Assembly (NCBI RefSeq): GCF_004330295.1
Contig: NZ_SJOJ01000012.1
Span: forward strand, 1 to 64,000
Direction of reading: 5' to 3'
Length of the DNA stretch: 64,000 bases
Source: Rahnella victoriana
GTDB lineage: Bacteria > Pseudomonadota > Gammaproteobacteria > Enterobacterales > Enterobacteriaceae
The position numbers and the translations under genes are program-made. Below are positions 26,005 to 34,430 of this stretch, one piece after another. The notes under the pieces were generated by a model. That model did no database searches and was not told the origin of the DNA. It saw only the letters and a list, made by a program, of their open reading frames with translations. Position 1 is the first letter of the stretch; every line of letters starts with the position of its first letter.

Positions 26005-26503
26005 TCCGCAAAACCTGATCACTTTTTTAGCCACGCAGCCCGACGGCACCGTCGAAGATATTGCCCGCAAATATGGCGTCACGCCGCTGACCGTCATTGA
26101 GCATTTACCGGCAAGCCACCTGTTTGACGGCAGCCGGTTTGATGACGTCTGGGACAATATCACCGGCTGGGGCGAGGTCACCACACTGGTGAACAATGAG
26201 GATCTGATCCTCGAGTTCCGTGGCGAATTACCCACCGGCACGCACCGTCACGGCTATTTTAACCTGCGCGGCAAACAGGGAATGAGCGGCCATATCCGCG
26301 CCACACACTGCCGGCATATTGCCCTGATTGAACGGCCATTTATGGGGATGAGCACAGCAAGTGTCTGGTTTTTAAATGCTTCCGGTTATGCGATGCTCAA
26401 GGTTTTCGTCGGGCGCGACAGCCATCGCCAGCTTCTTACCGGTCAGCTGGCGGCGTTTCGTGCCCTTCCCGCCTTGCTGGCTGAGAGAGAGAAACAACCT
26501 TGA
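25991..26503 (+). CDS. hutX: heme utilisation carrier protein HutX/ChuX
   Basis: 170 residues of the ChuX/HutX heme-binding family, thought to accept or carry heme in the cytoplasm. Typical pieces are GTVEDIARKYGVTPLTVIEH, WGEVTTLVNNEDLILEF, GELPTGTHRHGYFNLRG and FMGMSTASVWFLN. The ATG lies within the last codons of hutW (14-base overlap), and its stop overlaps chuY by three bases, so the three are translationally coupled. Confidence 0.92.
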   Translation: MPTDNPQNLITFLATQPDGTVEDIARKYGVTPLTVIEHLPASHLFDGSRFDDVWDNITGWGEVTTLVNNEDLILEFRGELPTGTHRHGYFNLRGKQGMSGHIRATHCRHIALIERPFMGMSTASVWFLNASGYAMLKVFVGRDSHRQLLTGQLAAFRALPALLAEREKQP

Positions 26504-27123
26504 ATACTTTGCTGATTTTTGGCGCAGGCAGCGGTGTCGGTGCAGAACTGATCACCCTGACGGCGCAGGAACGCCCGGTCGTGGCGCTGATCCGCAATCC
26601 TGAACAGGCACAAAGCGTGCGCGCGCTGGGCGTCACCGTGATTGAAGGCGATGCGCTTAACCCTGCCGACGTGTTGCAGGCCTGCGAGATGGCGGGCGAT
26701 AAAGCGCAGATCGTCTCCACGCTGGGCGGAAAGCTTTCTGATTACACCGCCAACCGGCTGATCACCGATACTGCGGAACACACCGGCATCCGCCAGATGC
26801 TGCTGGTGACGTCCATCGGCTGCGGTGACAGCTGGCCGACCCTCTCCGCACGGGCGAAACAGGCGTTCGGTCAGGCGGTGCGTGAAAAATCACTGGCGGA
26901 AAGCTGGCTGCAAACCAGCTCGCTGGACTGGTGCATCCTGCGCCCCGGCGGCCTGATGAACGGTGAGGCCACCGGACAGGCGCACCTGATCCAAACCGAA
27001 GCCCATGGCCGCGTGCGCCGCAGCGATGTCGCCCTGCATATCCGTCAGTTACTGGCAAACGGCCAGGGCTGGGGCGAGATTTTCGCGTTATGCGATTCGA
27101 CGCTGGAAGGTGAACGGTTCTGA
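26500..27123 (+). CDS. chuY: anaerobilin reductase ChuY-like (NAD(P)-binding)
   Basis: A 207-residue Rossmann protein with LLIFGAGSGVGAELITL at the N-terminus, VTSIGCGDSWPTLSARAK in the middle and DWCILRPGGLMNGE later, as in atypical SDR proteins of the biliverdin-reductase type. In E. coli O157 ChuY reduces the product of ChuW. Here it uses a TTG start that overlaps the hutX stop. It is the last gene of the operon, followed by a clear terminator. Confidence 0.88.
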   Translation: MNTLLIFGAGSGVGAELITLTAQERPVVALIRNPEQAQSVRALGVTVIEGDALNPADVLQACEMAGDKAQIVSTLGGKLSDYTANRLITDTAEHTGIRQMLLVTSIGCGDSWPTLSARAKQAFGQAVREKSLAESWLQTSSLDWCILRPGGLMNGEATGQAHLIQTEAHGRVRRSDVALHIRQLLANGQGWGEIFALCDSTLEGERF

Positions 27124-27129
27124 TCTCAT

Positions 27130-27150
27130 GCCCCGGAAACGGGGCTTTTT
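27130..27150 (+). terminator. terminator of the heme operon
   Basis: GCCCCG-GAAA-CGGGGC with a tetraloop, followed by TTTTT, seven bases after the chuY stop. Confidence 0.92.
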
Positions 27151-27289
27151 AATTCCCGGCGTTTAATTCAATTTTTTAGAACAACATAAGCAAATCACTC
27201 CGCTATCCCTTCCGGTCGCACGGCGTTATTCTTCTTCTCATCGAAGGCACACGGCCTTCCCCAAACAAACATTGAGAAGGAATGACATC

Positions 27290-27511
27290 ATGAAATCTAT
27301 CAAAACTTTCGTTATCGCTGCTGCACTCGCCACGGTTTCTTTCGGTAGCTTCGCTGCTGAAATCGGCACCGTTTCGGCCTCTGACAATACCTTAGAGGGT
27401 CTGGAATCCACTTTCGCCGCCAAAGCCGCTGCTGCCGGTGCCAGTTCTTATAAAATCATCGAAGCCGGTGGTCAGAACCGCATTCACGGCACCGCTGTGT
27501 TGTACAAATGA
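27290..27511 (+). CDS. BhsA/YhcN-type DUF1471 periplasmic stress protein
   Basis: A 73-residue secreted protein: signal peptide MKSIKTFVIAAALATVSFGS ending at SFAA, then a single DUF1471 domain containing IGTVSASDNTLEGLESTFAA, ASSYKIIEAGGQN and the ending HGTAVLYK. Enterobacteria carry several paralogs (BhsA, McbA, YhcN, YdgH), linked to stress and biofilm. Which one this is cannot be decided. GAGAAGG precedes the ATG, and a terminator follows. Confidence 0.85.
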   Translation: MKSIKTFVIAAALATVSFGSFAAEIGTVSASDNTLEGLESTFAAKAAAAGASSYKIIEAGGQNRIHGTAVLYK

Positions 27512-27536
27512 TTTGCTGAAGTTTGTGATTCAAAAC

Positions 27537-27565
27537 AAAAGCCGCTCCTTTTACAGAGCGGCTTT
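27537..27565. terminator. bidirectional terminator between the DUF1471 gene and gdx
   Basis: AAAAGCCGCTC and GAGCGGCTTT form a 10-bp stem with A- and T-rich flanks, between two convergent genes. Confidence 0.85.
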
Positions 27566-27586
27566 GTCGTGTTCAGCGTCCGGCTT

Positions 27587-27907
27587 TTACCCTTTCGTTG
27601 CCACTTTCAGCAAAATTACGCCGGAGAAAATCAGCAGCACGGCGATGACACGCAGCGGGTTGAGGCTTTCGCCAAACATCACTACGCCGAGAATAAAAGC
27701 ACCGATGGCGCCGATGCCGACCCAGACGGTGTAAGAGGTGCCGAGCGGCAGGGTTTTCATGGAAATCGCCAGTAAAACTACGCTGAGCAGCATAAAAACG
27801 GCGGTGATGATGCTGGGGATCAGGCGGGTGAATCCGTGGGATTCTTTCATGGCGGTAGACCAGACAACTTCAAAAATGCCAGCTAAAAACAGGTAAACCC
27901 AGGCCAT
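27587..27907 (-). CDS. gdx: guanidinium exporter Gdx (SugE), small multidrug resistance family
   Basis: A 106-residue four-helix SMR protein that exports guanidinium in exchange for protons as a dimer. Sequence begins MAWVYLFLAGIFEVVWSTAM with the essential Glu13 and the Gdx-type W-S-T pattern, then ESHGFTRLIPSIIT, TLPLGTSYTVWVGIGAIGA and GVVMFGESLNPLRV. These fit Gdx/SugE rather than EmrE-type drug pumps. A guanidine-II riboswitch lies directly upstream, with AAGGAAA before the start, which independently confirms the substrate. Confidence 0.95.
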   Translation of the reverse strand: MAWVYLFLAGIFEVVWSTAMKESHGFTRLIPSIITAVFMLLSVVLLAISMKTLPLGTSYTVWVGIGAIGAFILGVVMFGESLNPLRVIAVLLIFSGVILLKVATKG

Positions 27908-27926
27908 GGTGTTTCCTTAATATCTT

Positions 27927-27970
27927 CAGGGTCGTCCCTGTATAAGATGGCTGAGTCTCTGGTCGTCCAG
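27927..27970 (-). promoter_or_regulatory. guanidine-II (mini-ykkC) riboswitch
   Basis: On the - strand two short stem-loops, CTGG-ACGA-CCAG (27959-27970) and CAGGG-ACGA-CCCTG (27927-27940), are separated by about 18 bases. The second is followed by the ribosome-binding site of gdx. Two hairpins with identical ACGR loops define mini-ykkC, which senses free guanidine and raises expression of exporters. Confidence 0.95.
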
Positions 27971-28013
27971 TCAGCATGAAGAGTGAAGGAGTATAGTTCA
28001 CTCTTTCATGCCT

Positions 28014-28877
28014 TTACAGTGTCTGGTCTGCGGGTAGAAACGAATCCTTTTCGGTATGCAGCGTAATGATCGCCGGACGGAACAGTTTGCCTTTCTGTTC
28101 GATTTCAAAGGTGCGAAAATGCCGGCTTTCGCCGACTTCAGATGCCGGCATCAGCGCCGCGCCGACCAGCCCGTCGCGGAACATCTCGATCACCAGCCGC
28201 GGTTCGGACACTTTCATGATCACATTCACGTCTTTCACTTCTTCATACAGCCGGTTGAGCAGCATTTCATAGGTCCCCTCGCCGCCCATGCGGTGCAGCA
28301 TCACCAGCGGAAAACCGGAGAGATCAGCGAAAGTCAGTGTGCGATCCGGCAGGGTGTCGGCCAGTTCACTGGTCACCACCGCCACCAGTTTGATGGGTTC
28401 GAATTCCCGCACATAGAACGAGCGCACGTCGGCGGGCGTCTGGATCATCGCCATATCCAGCGTTTTGTTCATCACCAGTTCTTCCAGATAAGTGGATTCG
28501 GACACTAACAGGTTCGGATCCCAGTCCGGGTTTTTGCGGTACAGCTCGAGAAAAACGGTGTTGAAATAGCGCAGATACAGGTAGGAAACGCCGATACGCA
28601 CCGTGCGTTTTTTTTGCGACGCGATATCAATCGCCTGTTTAGTGACGCTGTTCACCTGATTGAGAATTTCACTGGTTTTGCGATACAGAAAACGTCCGGC
28701 CTCGGTGAGCACCATTTGTTTGCTGGTGCGGATAAACAGCGGCGAACCGATTTCTTCTTCAAGCTCGTGCAGGCGTTTGCCGAGCGGGGGTTGCGCGATA
28801 TTCAGCACCTTCGCCGCCTTGCTGATGGAACCCTGCTCGGCGATGGTACAGAAGTAGCGCATTCTTTTGAGATCCAT
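28014..28877 (-). CDS. LysR-family transcriptional regulator
   Basis: 287 residues: an N-terminal winged helix (MDLKRMRYFCTIAEQGSISK, AAKVLNIAQPPLGKRLHELE) and a periplasmic-binding-protein-like effector domain starting near RTVRIGVSYLYLRYF. It follows the decarboxylase operon on the same strand but is separated from it by a terminator, so it likely has its own promoter. It probably senses an aromatic acid and controls that operon; this is inferred from location. Confidence 0.85.
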   Translation of the reverse strand: MDLKRMRYFCTIAEQGSISKAAKVLNIAQPPLGKRLHELEEEIGSPLFIRTSKQMVLTEAGRFLYRKTSEILNQVNSVTKQAIDIASQKKRTVRIGVSYLYLRYFNTVFLELYRKNPDWDPNLLVSESTYLEELVMNKTLDMAMIQTPADVRSFYVREFEPIKLVAVVTSELADTLPDRTLTFADLSGFPLVMLHRMGGEGTYEMLLNRLYEEVKDVNVIMKVSEPRLVIEMFRDGLVGAALMPASEVGESRHFRTFEIEQKGKLFRPAIITLHTEKDSFLPADQTL

Positions 28878-28920
28878 CTTTCCCTTCCTGTCAGTCTGGC
28901 TGCGTCATGCCCAGTATACA

Positions 28921-28950
28921 AAAAGCCACTTCGCACAGAAGTGGCTTTTT
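28921..28950. terminator. bidirectional terminator between the DUF554 gene and the LysR gene
   Basis: AAAAGCCACTTC and GAAGTGGCTTTT form a perfect 12-bp stem with a six-base loop. It ends the decarboxylase operon on the - strand. Confidence 0.9.
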
Positions 28951-28961
28951 GCGGACATCCG

Positions 28962-29675
28962 TCAGTGGATGAACAGGCTCCAGTAATGCGAGATGGGCAT
29001 GACCAGAATTAACGCCGGTAATAAATTGCCAACCGCGATGGATTTTATACCGCTGATACGGAAACCGGCGGCCAGCATAATAAAGCCGCCTGCGGCAGTG
29101 AAATCCCCCATCATTTGCGGATTGGTCAGTGGCAGAATAACGACCGCGGCCGAAGCGATCAGAAACTGCACAATCCACTGTGGAATAAAGATCAGGGCGA
29201 CGGCATAACCGAGCACGGTGGCGAAAATCGCGGCGGTGAACAGATCCATAATGGCTTTGACGAACAGAATGTTCGGGTCGTGCGTCATGCCTTCGGTCAT
29301 CGCCCCGATAATCCCGGTGCCGCTGGCGCAGAACAGCACAATGATGGCCACGAACTTCTCGGTGAAGACGTTCTGATCCATGCCGGTATCCGGCGCAAAT
29401 TTTGCGGCGATACCGCGCGCCATATTTCCCAGACGGGCAATGTAACGTTCGAGATAAAACAATTCGCCGATGGCGGCACCGAGGATCACCGACAAAATCA
29501 CCACCGGCATGCTGTGCATTTTAACCAGCAGCACGACGCCCAGCGCCATGGAACACAAACCAAAAGTCTGGGGCAGCGAGGTTCGTAACCGCTCTGGCAT
29601 TTTTACGCCAAGAAAGCCCCCTAACAGGCCGCCAAGTATAATGGCGCCGCTGTTAACGATAGGTCCAATTAACAT
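28962..29675 (-). CDS. DUF554 membrane protein in the hydroxyarylate decarboxylase operon
   Basis: A 237-residue integral membrane protein with about seven hydrophobic segments and the DUF554 opening MLIGPIVNSGAIILGGLLGG, then ERLRTSLPQTFGLCSMALGV and LSVILGAAIGELFYLE. DUF554 proteins have no established activity; transport is often suggested. The start at 29675 has GGAGTAGAA just ahead; an upstream in-frame ATG at 29804 would enter the UbiX gene and lacks a site. It lies 40 bases after ubiX-like and is the last gene of the operon, so a role in moving the aromatic substrate or product is a reasonable guess. Confidence 0.82.
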   Translation of the reverse strand: MLIGPIVNSGAIILGGLLGGFLGVKMPERLRTSLPQTFGLCSMALGVVLLVKMHSMPVVILSVILGAAIGELFYLERYIARLGNMARGIAAKFAPDTGMDQNVFTEKFVAIIVLFCASGTGIIGAMTEGMTHDPNILFVKAIMDLFTAAIFATVLGYAVALIFIPQWIVQFLIASAAVVILPLTNPQMMGDFTAAGGFIMLAAGFRISGIKSIAVGNLLPALILVMPISHYWSLFIH

Positions 29676-29715
29676 TTCTACTCCGCTATTTTGAGATATT
29701 GTTTTAAATATTCCG

Positions 29716-30285
29716 CTATAAATCTTCGCCCCAGCGTTTAATATTGGCGACATCCAGGTCAAATAAATCCAGCGCGCGTGCCACGCTATGGTGAATAATG
29801 TCATCCACGCTGCCGGGTTTATGGTAAAGGGCCGGAACCGGCGGGAAAATAATCCCGCCCATTTCCGTCACCGACTGCATATTTTTCAGATGCGAAAGAT
29901 TCAGCGGTGTTTCCCTGACCATTAATACTAACCTGCGCCGCTCTTTTAAAACCACATCTGCGGCGCGGGTCAGTAAGTTGTTGGTCAGTCCGTGAGCAAC
30001 AGAACCCAACGTATTCATCGAACACGGCGCAATAATCATCCCGATGGTTTTAAAAGAACCACTGGAAACCGATGCCCCGAGGTTATTAATGGAATGCACT
30101 TCATCGGCCAGCCGGATCACTTCCTGCCGTTCGATATCGGTTTCGAGACTGCGCGTCACTTCGGCACCTTTACTGATAATCAGGTGCACGTCGATATCGA
30201 TATCGCGCAATATTTCCAGCGCCTTCATTCCATACTGAAACCCGGAAGCACCGCTTATGCCGACAATTATCCGCCTTCTCTTCAT
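29716..30285 (-). CDS. UbiX-like flavin prenyltransferase of the decarboxylase operon
   Basis: A 189-residue UbiX/Pad1/LpdB family protein, which makes prenylated FMN, the cofactor needed by UbiD-type decarboxylases. Signatures: [20 protein letters not shown] at the N-terminus, [11 protein letters not shown]-type motif present as [16 protein letters not shown], and [27 protein letters not shown] precedes the start. It follows the UbiD-like gene by 53 bases, so the catalytic protein and its cofactor supplier are made together. Confidence 0.93.
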   Translation of the reverse strand: MKRRRIIVGISGASGFQYGMKALEILRDIDIDVHLIISKGAEVTRSLETDIERQEVIRLADEVHSINNLGASVSSGSFKTIGMIIAPCSMNTLGSVAHGLTNNLLTRAADVVLKERRRLVLMVRETPLNLSHLKNMQSVTEMGGIIFPPVPALYHKPGSVDDIIHHSVARALDLFDLDVANIKRWGEDL

Positions 30286-30338
30286 TTCACCTCTCCGCCT
30301 TTGAAACGTCGCACCGCAGATGCGCTGGCTTATTGCTG

Positions 30339-31838
30339 TTAGTATTTAAAGTCAGGTAAGAATTTCTTCACATCGACTTCTTTAAATTTGGAACGTTCGA
30401 AATGTGCTTTCAGATGGAACGGCACCGTGCAGTCGAAGATGGTTTTACATGACATGCCTTCCTGCAAAATGCTCGGGCTGTAGGCCGGATTTTGCGAAGG
30501 ATCGAGCGGATGACAGCGGACGCCCGGAATGGTGACGGTATCCACGTCGCCCTGATAGCGGGTTTGCATCGCCCACAGGATGTCGTCGGTATCGAAAATA
30601 TCCACGTCTTCATCTACCAGAATCACATGTTTCAGCTCGGAGAATGCCGCAAATGCCAGCAGCGCCGCTTGTCTCTGACGGCCTTCATCCACCGGGGAGG
30701 ATTTTTTAAACTGCAACACCGCCAGTAACTTACCGCCGCCGGAGGTGTGCGCATGCACATTCAGCACGCGGCCCGGCATGGCGCGGTCAATCATATCCAG
30801 AATACTGGCTTCGGTCGGAATACCCGCCATGCTGACGTGCTCGCCGCTCGGGCCAAGCGTGGTTTGCAGGATCGGATTTCTGCGGTGCGTGACGGCTTTC
30901 ACTTTGATCACCGGCAGTTCGGCTTTGGCTTCACCGGTGTAGCCCGGGAATTCCGGCATCGCTTTGCCGGTATTGGTGTTCTGATCTTCGCGCACACGGA
31001 CGTTTGGCAGCAACTCGCCTTCAATGACGATTTCGGCGTGGGCAATGGCTTTTTCATCGATAGACACACAGTGGGTAAGCTCGACAGCTTTACCGCGCAA
31101 TGCACCGGCGATGCTCAGTTCGTTGAAGCCCAGCGGCGTGGTTGGCGGTTCGAAGCAGGCTGCAATTTCAATCGCCGGATCGACACCGATGCTGATTGAA
31201 ATCGGCAGCGGTTTGCCCGCACGTTCCGCTTTTTCACGGAAGGCATCGATATGACGGCCCGGCGTCAGCCACATTGACAGTTCGTCGCGGCTTTGTATGC
31301 ACAGGCGGTGAATGGTGATGTCGGATTCTTTGGTTTCAGGATCAGAGGCATAGCACATGCCCATGGTGAAATACGGACCGGCATCTTCTTCGGTGTTGGT
31401 CGGTGCAGGCAGCAAGGTGCGCAGGTCAAAATTCGGGTCATCGGCTAGGTAGGTGACTTCCTGACAGGGCGCCGTACCGCGATCGACCACCACCGGCGCG
31501 ATGGCATTTTTCACCGAATCCCTCAGCAGAAAACCGAGTTTTTCCGGCGCACAGTTCAGCAGGTAGCCCGCACGTTCACGGGTCGACATCAGACCGGTGA
31601 CCACGCGCACGCCCGGAAAACCTTTAATGGTATTAAACATCATCGCCGGGCCTTTGCGGGTCGGACGTTCACAGGTGCCCCCGGCACCGACGTAACGGTA
31701 TACGCCGGAAAGCTCCGCATGCGGATCGACTTCCACATCGGTACTGACCATTTCGCCTGGCAGGCTTTCTAAAAATTCAATCGCAGACCGGAGGTCATGC
31801 ACGTTATTATTTTGAGGGTGGGTTTCTTTCTTAGACAT
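30339..31838 (-). CDS. UbiD-family gallate/protocatechuate decarboxylase (LpdC/AroY-like)
   Basis: 499 residues of the prenyl-FMN-dependent UbiD family. The protein strongly resembles AroY of Klebsiella (protocatechuate) and LpdC of Lactobacillus plantarum (gallate): [40 protein letters not shown]-type segment [74 protein letters not shown] and [20 protein letters not shown]. The reaction expected is loss of CO2 from a hydroxylated benzoate, giving pyrogallol or catechol. No third small subunit (BsdD/VdcD type) is present. It is the first gene of an operon with UbiX-like and DUF554 genes. The family is certain; gallate versus protocatechuate is not decided by sequence, though a tannase-family gene nearby favours gallate. 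Confidence 0.9.
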   Translation of the reverse strand: MSKKETHPQNNNVHDLRSAIEFLESLPGEMVSTDVEVDPHAELSGVYRYVGAGGTCERPTRKGPAMMFNTIKGFPGVRVVTGLMSTRERAGYLLNCAPEKLGFLLRDSVKNAIAPVVVDRGTAPCQEVTYLADDPNFDLRTLLPAPTNTEEDAGPYFTMGMCYASDPETKESDITIHRLCIQSRDELSMWLTPGRHIDAFREKAERAGKPLPISISIGVDPAIEIAACFEPPTTPLGFNELSIAGALRGKAVELTHCVSIDEKAIAHAEIVIEGELLPNVRVREDQNTNTGKAMPEFPGYTGEAKAELPVIKVKAVTHRRNPILQTTLGPSGEHVSMAGIPTEASILDMIDRAMPGRVLNVHAHTSGGGKLLAVLQFKKSSPVDEGRQRQAALLAFAAFSELKHVILVDEDVDIFDTDDILWAMQTRYQGDVDTVTIPGVRCHPLDPSQNPAYSPSILQEGMSCKTIFDCTVPFHLKAHFERSKFKEVDVKKFLPDFKY

Positions 31839-31949
31839 ATTTTTTATCCAGGTAAATTAATATTCCACATAATGAGAAAATTATTTCATCGCCGGATTAA
31901 ATATATATTTACTGCCGTCATTCAAAAAGTACCGTTTAAATACAGGCGC

Positions 31950-31966
31950 TAAACCTTTTTGGTTTA
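31950..31966. promoter_or_regulatory. candidate operator upstream of the decarboxylase operon
   Basis: TAAACC-TTTTT-GGTTTA is a perfect palindrome 112 bases before the decarboxylase start, in a very AT-rich 246-base gap. It could be a LysR-type binding site for the neighbouring regulator. Confidence 0.45.
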
Positions 31967-32041
31967 TATCAAAAATATAATTATTATTTAACACTTATTA
32001 ATACAGAATAATAACTTTCCGACGTCATTTTACGCTATTTA

Positions 32042-32065
32042 CGTTACGGCCATCACACCGTAACG
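32042..32065. terminator. hairpin downstream of the sensor kinase gene
   Basis: CGTTACGG and CCGTAACG form a perfect 8-bp stem with an 8-base loop, 20 bases after the kinase stop on the - strand. There is no clear U-run, so termination is uncertain. Confidence 0.45.
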
Positions 32066-32084
32066 CAAATTAATAAATTGGAAT

Positions 32085-33551
32085 TTAGACCGGCACTGAA
32101 AATTGAAAACAGGCACCCTGTTTTGACTGTTCAATCAGGCGGATATCACTGCCATGAAGTTGCAGAATACGGCGCACAATCATCAGCCCCAGCCCGCCTG
32201 CGCGGTGTTTATTGGTGCTGAGGATCGACGGACGCACGAACAGGTTGTCCTTCAGTTCCGGCGCAATTCCCGGCCCGCTGTCTTTCAGTTGCACCATCAC
32301 CTGCCCTTCGTGCGGCCACAATTTGATTTCTATCGTGCCGCCTTCCGGCGTAAAACGAATGGCATTATCCAGCAGATTGGTGAGCACCCTTTCAATCATG
32401 CCTAAGTCCGCGTTCACCAGCGGAATGCCCGGCGTGATATCGGCAAGTAATTTCTGCCCGCGCGTTTCGGTCGCCAGTTCAAATTTCTGGAACACATCCT
32501 GCACCAGTTCGCTCAGTGAAAACGGTTCTTTCTGCGGTTTCACCACGCCATATTCCAGCCGTGCCAGCTCAAATAATTCCTGCGCCAGACGGCCGACTTT
32601 TTTACTCTGCGTCAGGGCGATATTCAGATAACGCTGCCGGTCTTCATTGCTCAGATGATCTGATTTCACCGACAGGGTTTCCAGATACCCGTGCAACGAG
32701 GTCAGCGGCGTGCGCAGGTCATGGGAAATATTGGCGATAAATTCGCGGCGTTGCTGATCCTGCACCATCAGGCTTTGCCATTGCTGGTCGATGCGTTTTG
32801 CCAGCGCGACAAACGCCTGTTGCAGTTGTGTCACTTCATCGCGCGCAGCACCGGCTGGCGTATCGGTTTTCGCCAGCGCCTGAATGGCGTCCATTCCGCC
32901 GGAATCGAGTTGTGCAATCTGCGCCGTCAGTTTACGCACCGGCCGCGTTACCCAGCGGAACGCCAGCGCACCGGCCAGCAGGCCGAACAGCGCCACCAGC
33001 CCCATCGAGCGCCACGCCAGAGAGATCGCCGACTGATATTGCGCGTCGCTGGTCAGCGCGGTGTATTCATCACCCAGCAGCACGATATACACATAGCCTT
33101 TGGTCACGCCATCCACCCGCAACGGCGCGGCGCTGAACACCTGACGGGTTTGCGGATCGCGCGGATTGTCGCCATATACCGGCATTTTCGCGCCATTTAA
33201 CAGCGCATTCACTGGCGCTAAATCAATTTTTTGCCGTTGCAAACGCCCCGGAGGGGCAGCGTTGCCGACGATATTGCCGTCTTTATCCAGCAGATACACC
33301 TCGACACTCGGGTTCACCGCCATCAGCTGATTAAACAGCGAATGCACCACTTGCGGATCCCAGTCGCCCTGACTGAGCAGCGGATTGTTCGCCGCGATCT
33401 GCGTCGCCAGATTGGCCGACAGACGCTGGATCACCGACTGGCTGTACTGATTGCTCGAGCGCACCTGCATATAGCCGGAAAGCGCACAGCAGGCGATCAG
33501 CAGCACCATAAACACCAGAGTCAGTCTTTGCGCCAGCGTGAGATTTTTCAT
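32085..33551 (-). CDS. sensor histidine kinase (HAMP, HisKA, HATPase)
   Basis: 488 residues. Membrane segment near 9-28, a periplasmic domain of about 150 residues, a second membrane segment near 180-200, a HAMP linker after RWVTRPVRKL, the phosphoacceptor His277 in NISHDLRTPLTSLHGY, the N-box NLLDNAIRFTPEGG, and G-boxes DSGPGI and GGLGLMIV. It starts three bases after the response regulator stop, so the pair forms one operon. The divergent cytochrome b/molybdoenzyme operon is the likeliest target; signal unknown. Confidence 0.9.
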   Translation of the reverse strand: MKNLTLAQRLTLVFMVLLIACCALSGYMQVRSSNQYSQSVIQRLSANLATQIAANNPLLSQGDWDPQVVHSLFNQLMAVNPSVEVYLLDKDGNIVGNAAPPGRLQRQKIDLAPVNALLNGAKMPVYGDNPRDPQTRQVFSAAPLRVDGVTKGYVYIVLLGDEYTALTSDAQYQSAISLAWRSMGLVALFGLLAGALAFRWVTRPVRKLTAQIAQLDSGGMDAIQALAKTDTPAGAARDEVTQLQQAFVALAKRIDQQWQSLMVQDQQRREFIANISHDLRTPLTSLHGYLETLSVKSDHLSNEDRQRYLNIALTQSKKVGRLAQELFELARLEYGVVKPQKEPFSLSELVQDVFQKFELATETRGQKLLADITPGIPLVNADLGMIERVLTNLLDNAIRFTPEGGTIEIKLWPHEGQVMVQLKDSGPGIAPELKDNLFVRPSILSTNKHRAGGLGLMIVRRILQLHGSDIRLIEQSKQGACFQFSVPV

Positions 33552-33554
33552 GAT

Positions 33555-34277
33555 TTACCCTTGCGTCTCTTCAGCGGAAGACACGAATTTATAGCCTTTT
33601 CCCCACACGGTCAGAATGCGTTCCGGCTCAGCCGGATTGGCTTCAATCTTGATGCGCAGCCGGTTGATATGGGTGTTCACCGTATGTTCATACCCTTCGT
33701 GTTCATAGCCCCAGACCTGATTTAACAGGCTGAGGCGCGAGAACACTTTGCCGGGATTTTTGGCAAAGAAGTACAGCAGGTCAAACTCACGCGGCGTCAG
33801 CTCGACCGGCTGATGACTGAGCGTGACGTCACGGGCGATGGGGTCGATCACCAGCCCGGCAAAACTCAGCGTGCCGGCATCCATTTTCAGGTTACGGCTC
33901 ATCGCTTCCTGCCGCCGGAACAGCGCCTTGACCCGCGCCACCAGCTCCAGCATAGAGAACGGTTTCGCCAGATAATCGTCCGCACCCAGTTCCAGCCCGA
34001 GCACGCGGTGCACTTCGCTGGAACGCGCGCTGATAATAATGATCGGCGTATAGCGCGTCATGTTGCGTGCGCGGCGGCAGATTTCCAGCCCATCGACGCC
34101 CGGCAGCATCAGGTCGAGGATCAGCGCGTCCCAGCCTCCTTTTTCCAGATGCGCCACGCCCAGATTGCCGTCGGCGGCGTGGGTAATTTCATAGCCTTCA
34201 TCGCGCAGATGCAGGCTGAGCAGTTCAGCGATATCCCCGTCATCTTCAACGATCAGGATCTTCTTCGGCTTATCCAT
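33555..34277 (-). CDS. OmpR-family response regulator
   Basis: 240 residues: receiver domain with the acidic pair EDD near the start, phosphoacceptor Asp55 in LILDLMLPGVDG, the conserved Lys in LAKPFSMLELVAR; then a winged-helix DNA-binding domain with ELTPREFDLLYFFAKNPGKV and HTVNTHINRLRIKIE. It is first in a two-gene operon with the kinase. Its start lies 153 bases from the divergent cytochrome b gene, and that gap presumably holds both promoters. Confidence 0.92.
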   Translation of the reverse strand: MDKPKKILIVEDDGDIAELLSLHLRDEGYEITHAADGNLGVAHLEKGGWDALILDLMLPGVDGLEICRRARNMTRYTPIIIISARSSEVHRVLGLELGADDYLAKPFSMLELVARVKALFRRQEAMSRNLKMDAGTLSFAGLVIDPIARDVTLSHQPVELTPREFDLLYFFAKNPGKVFSRLSLLNQVWGYEHEGYEHTVNTHINRLRIKIEANPAEPERILTVWGKGYKFVSSAEETQG

Positions 34278-34430
34278 GTGTTATCCCAAAACGTGGCGTT
34301 TCCCAATGATTTGAGTCTACACAAGCCACCGCCCCGGAGTTATCACATTTTATTTAACTTTGCGTGAGGTCTCGGGGAACAAATCCGCTCAATACTCGCT
34401 GCATCACAGGGCGGACAGCCGGACTTCATC

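Noticed and set aside
32085-34277. Two-component system as regulator of the decarboxylase operon
   Set aside because: It is separated by a 246-base gap with a hairpin; its divergent placement from the cytochrome b operon is a better link.
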